Source: G963678095 sp963678095 (lineage in GTDB: Bacteria; Bacillota; Negativicutes; Selenomonadales; Selenomonadaceae). From it: 64,000 bases of DNA. The stretch covers positions 1,426,001 through 1,490,000 of the forward strand of contig OY782746.1 of NCBI GenBank assembly GCA_963678095.2, written 5' to 3'. Numbering within the stretch: position 1 is the stretch's first letter; each line of letters begins with the position of its first letter. The notes beneath the pieces were generated by a model. The model was not told the origin of the DNA. It did not search any database and was given only the letters and a program-made list of their open reading frames with translations. Of this stretch, positions 63,146-64,000 are shown piece by piece. Made by a program: the position numbers and the translations under genes.

Positions 63146-63310
63146 TTATTTAACCGCTGGTACCTGACATTTGTCGAGTACACGCTGAAGGTCACGAACC
63201 AGATGCAGATGCGTCTCATAATCAAGATCATTGGCATCATACAGCATCCGCTGCTTCAAACTGTCGATTCGCGCCTGAATTCGCGCTCTGGCTTCCATAC
63301 TTAAGCTCAT
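63146..63310 (-). CDS. Small helical protein, unknown (weak Spo0E-like resemblance)
   Basis: A 54-residue protein, too short for usual gene tracks: MSLSMEARARIQARIDSLKQ, RMLYDANDLDYETHLHLVRD, LQRVLDKCQVPAVK. Two predicted helices in a hairpin. Its start overlaps the stop of the upstream 93-residue gene by 4 nt (ATGA), strong support for a real, coupled gene. The helical-hairpin layout loosely recalls Spo0E-type phosphatases, but the SQELD signature is not present, so no function is assigned. Confidence 0.6.
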   Translation of the reverse strand: MSLSMEARARIQARIDSLKQRMLYDANDLDYETHLHLVRDLQRVLDKCQVPAVK

Positions 63311-63588
63311 TGCATGACCACTTGCTCTAGCGACAGCTGCAATTCTAAAACATTTTGCCAGCCCTCTGCCTGTAATTCCTGTGATCCCAAAACGATCCGG
63401 CTGAGAATTTCTTCAGTATCCTGTTCTATTCTTTCAAAATCCACCATTCCTACCGCCTTTGCTAAAACTTCTTTCGTATATTCTATAAGAAATTCTTTTT
63501 TTTTGCAACCCCGTTCCGTTAAATCTACGTCCCCATTTATATTTTTCAGGGAATTTATCAGAAAGAATTCTCCTCCCCTAAAAATCAT
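63307..63588 (-). CDS. Small cytoplasmic protein, unknown function
   Basis: An up to 93-residue acidic, helical protein: ERGCKKKEFLIEYTKEVLAK, AVGMVDFERIEQDTEEILSR, IVLGSQELQAEGWQNVLELQ. No family recognised; the pattern of a short helical regulator is possible. The start is uncertain: ATG 63588 has no site, whereas GGGGAGGAG lies 15-23 bases further in, pointing to a non-ATG start near 63560. Coupled by ATGA overlap to the 54-residue gene, and divergent from the MutS-family gene. Confidence 0.5.
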   Translation of the reverse strand: MIFRGGEFFLINSLKNINGDVDLTERGCKKKEFLIEYTKEVLAKAVGMVDFERIEQDTEEILSRIVLGSQELQAEGWQNVLELQLSLEQVVMQ

Positions 63589-63635
63589 GTGCTATAATAA
63601 AACCATATTTCAACGCAAAGCATCGGGAGGTTTTT

Positions 63636-64000
63636 ATGAAAATTGATTTCTTTACCGCAAAACAAACGGACGGCAAAACCGCCATTGACGGTGTAACAAA
63701 AACAATCTCCCGCCTTGTCTGGCTTCGCCTGCTCTGTTTTCTGCTGCTGTTGGCCTTCACCGCCGCCGGCTGGGATTACGGCCCAGTGTTTTACATCATT
63801 GCCATCGCCTGCCTGCTAGCATTTCTTGTGCTGCTGGAGCTGCACCGCCGTTATCAGCATACGCTGCAGCGATTGACAGCTGAACAGCACGTACTGCAGC
63901 AGTATATCGATCGTTTTAGCAGTGCCTGGCAGCAATTCCCCGAAACTGGCAGCTGCTATCTGAGGGAAGACTTCCCGCAAGCCAAAGATCTTGATCTGTT
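63636..64000 (+). CDS. Membrane-anchored MutS-family ATPase, 5' part
   Basis: The first 121 codons; the gene runs off the right edge. MKIDFFTAKQTDGKTAIDGV is followed by two spans (LLCFLLLLAFTAAG and FYIIAIACLLAFLVLLEL) and a helix, then FPETGSCYLREDFPQAKDLD before the edge. That block is the MutS-related signature (Y-A-x-D-L-D-L-F-G) preceding the MutS core in membrane-bound MutS-like proteins of Firmicutes and Bacteroidetes. The Walker motifs lie outside the window. CGGGAGG is five bases before the ATG. Confidence 0.7.
   Translation, partial: MKIDFFTAKQTDGKTAIDGVTKTISRLVWLRLLCFLLLLAFTAAGWDYGPVFYIIAIACLLAFLVLLELHRRYQHTLQRLTAEQHVLQQYIDRFSSAWQQFPETGSCYLREDFPQAKDLDL

Overview
The window comes from a motile, anaerobic, outer-membrane-bearing Firmicute, most likely class Negativicutes (Selenomonas/Pectinatus/Sporomusa-like). 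A complete flagellar P-ring/L-ring set (flgA-flgH-flgI), which only diderm bacteria need, sits in an otherwise Firmicute gene background: an mbl-flgF-flgG synteny, a T-box leader, a Rrf2/CymR-type cysteine regulator and a class III (strictly anaerobic) ribonucleotide reductase. The 16S rRNA reads as Firmicute, but I cannot resolve the genus by eye.

Layout. 0-6 kb (minus): start of an AMIN-domain envelope protein, then the flagellar rod/ring genes flgJ-type, flgI, flgH, flgA, flgG, flgF and an MreB/Mbl gene. 6-9 kb: sucCD with a structured leader. 9-19 kb: a sulfur-amino-acid region holding an amino-acid ABC transporter, mdh, usp, a Fur-box-controlled DUF3793/flavodoxin pair, cysK, and an Rrf2-family regulator heading an operon with two PLP-dependent C-S lyase type enzymes. 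A shared dyad (AAAACATAT-N7-ATATG type) lies at the transporter, cysK and regulator promoters and defines a probable cysteine regulon. 19-33 kb: CstA carrier behind a T-box, an old-yellow-enzyme reductase, murA, a NUDIX hydrolase, an LTA-synthase-like sulfatase, a DeoR regulator beside a dicarboxylate/amino-acid symporter, a TPR protein, an EamA transporter and manA. 33-43 kb: an EAL-CBS-GGDEF protein, a whole rRNA operon (16S-23S-5S on the minus strand, no tRNA in the spacers, tandem promoters, processing stalks), and a FIST-GGDEF protein.

43-51 kb: a lone IS630-type DNA-binding half, three secreted proteins resembling a dispersed Vibrio FlgT/FlgP cassette, DedA, an Mn exporter under a yybP-ykoY riboswitch, a degenerate GGDEF protein, a GNAT enzyme and an MscS channel. 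51-54.5 kb: the anaerobic ribonucleotide reductase operon behind probable NrdR boxes. The large NrdD chain stops just after a CPKCG motif, and the glycyl-radical loop lies on a separate 94-residue protein before nrdG. A paralogue of that small protein without the radical loop is encoded at 19.0 kb. 54.5-64 kb: phosphohexomutase, three tandem usp genes, threonine ammonia-lyase, a dense cluster of seven DnaA boxes, an NlpC/P60 hydrolase, mqnA, a second and apparently orphaned Mn riboswitch, small membrane/hypothetical genes, and the start of a membrane-anchored MutS-family ATPase.

The strongest leads are the split anaerobic ribonucleotide reductase with its paralogue, the cysteine-regulon operator set, the DnaA-box cluster away from dnaA, the orphan Mn riboswitch, the CstA T-box and the FlgT/FlgP-like cassette. 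All assignments come from reading motifs by eye; no database search was run.
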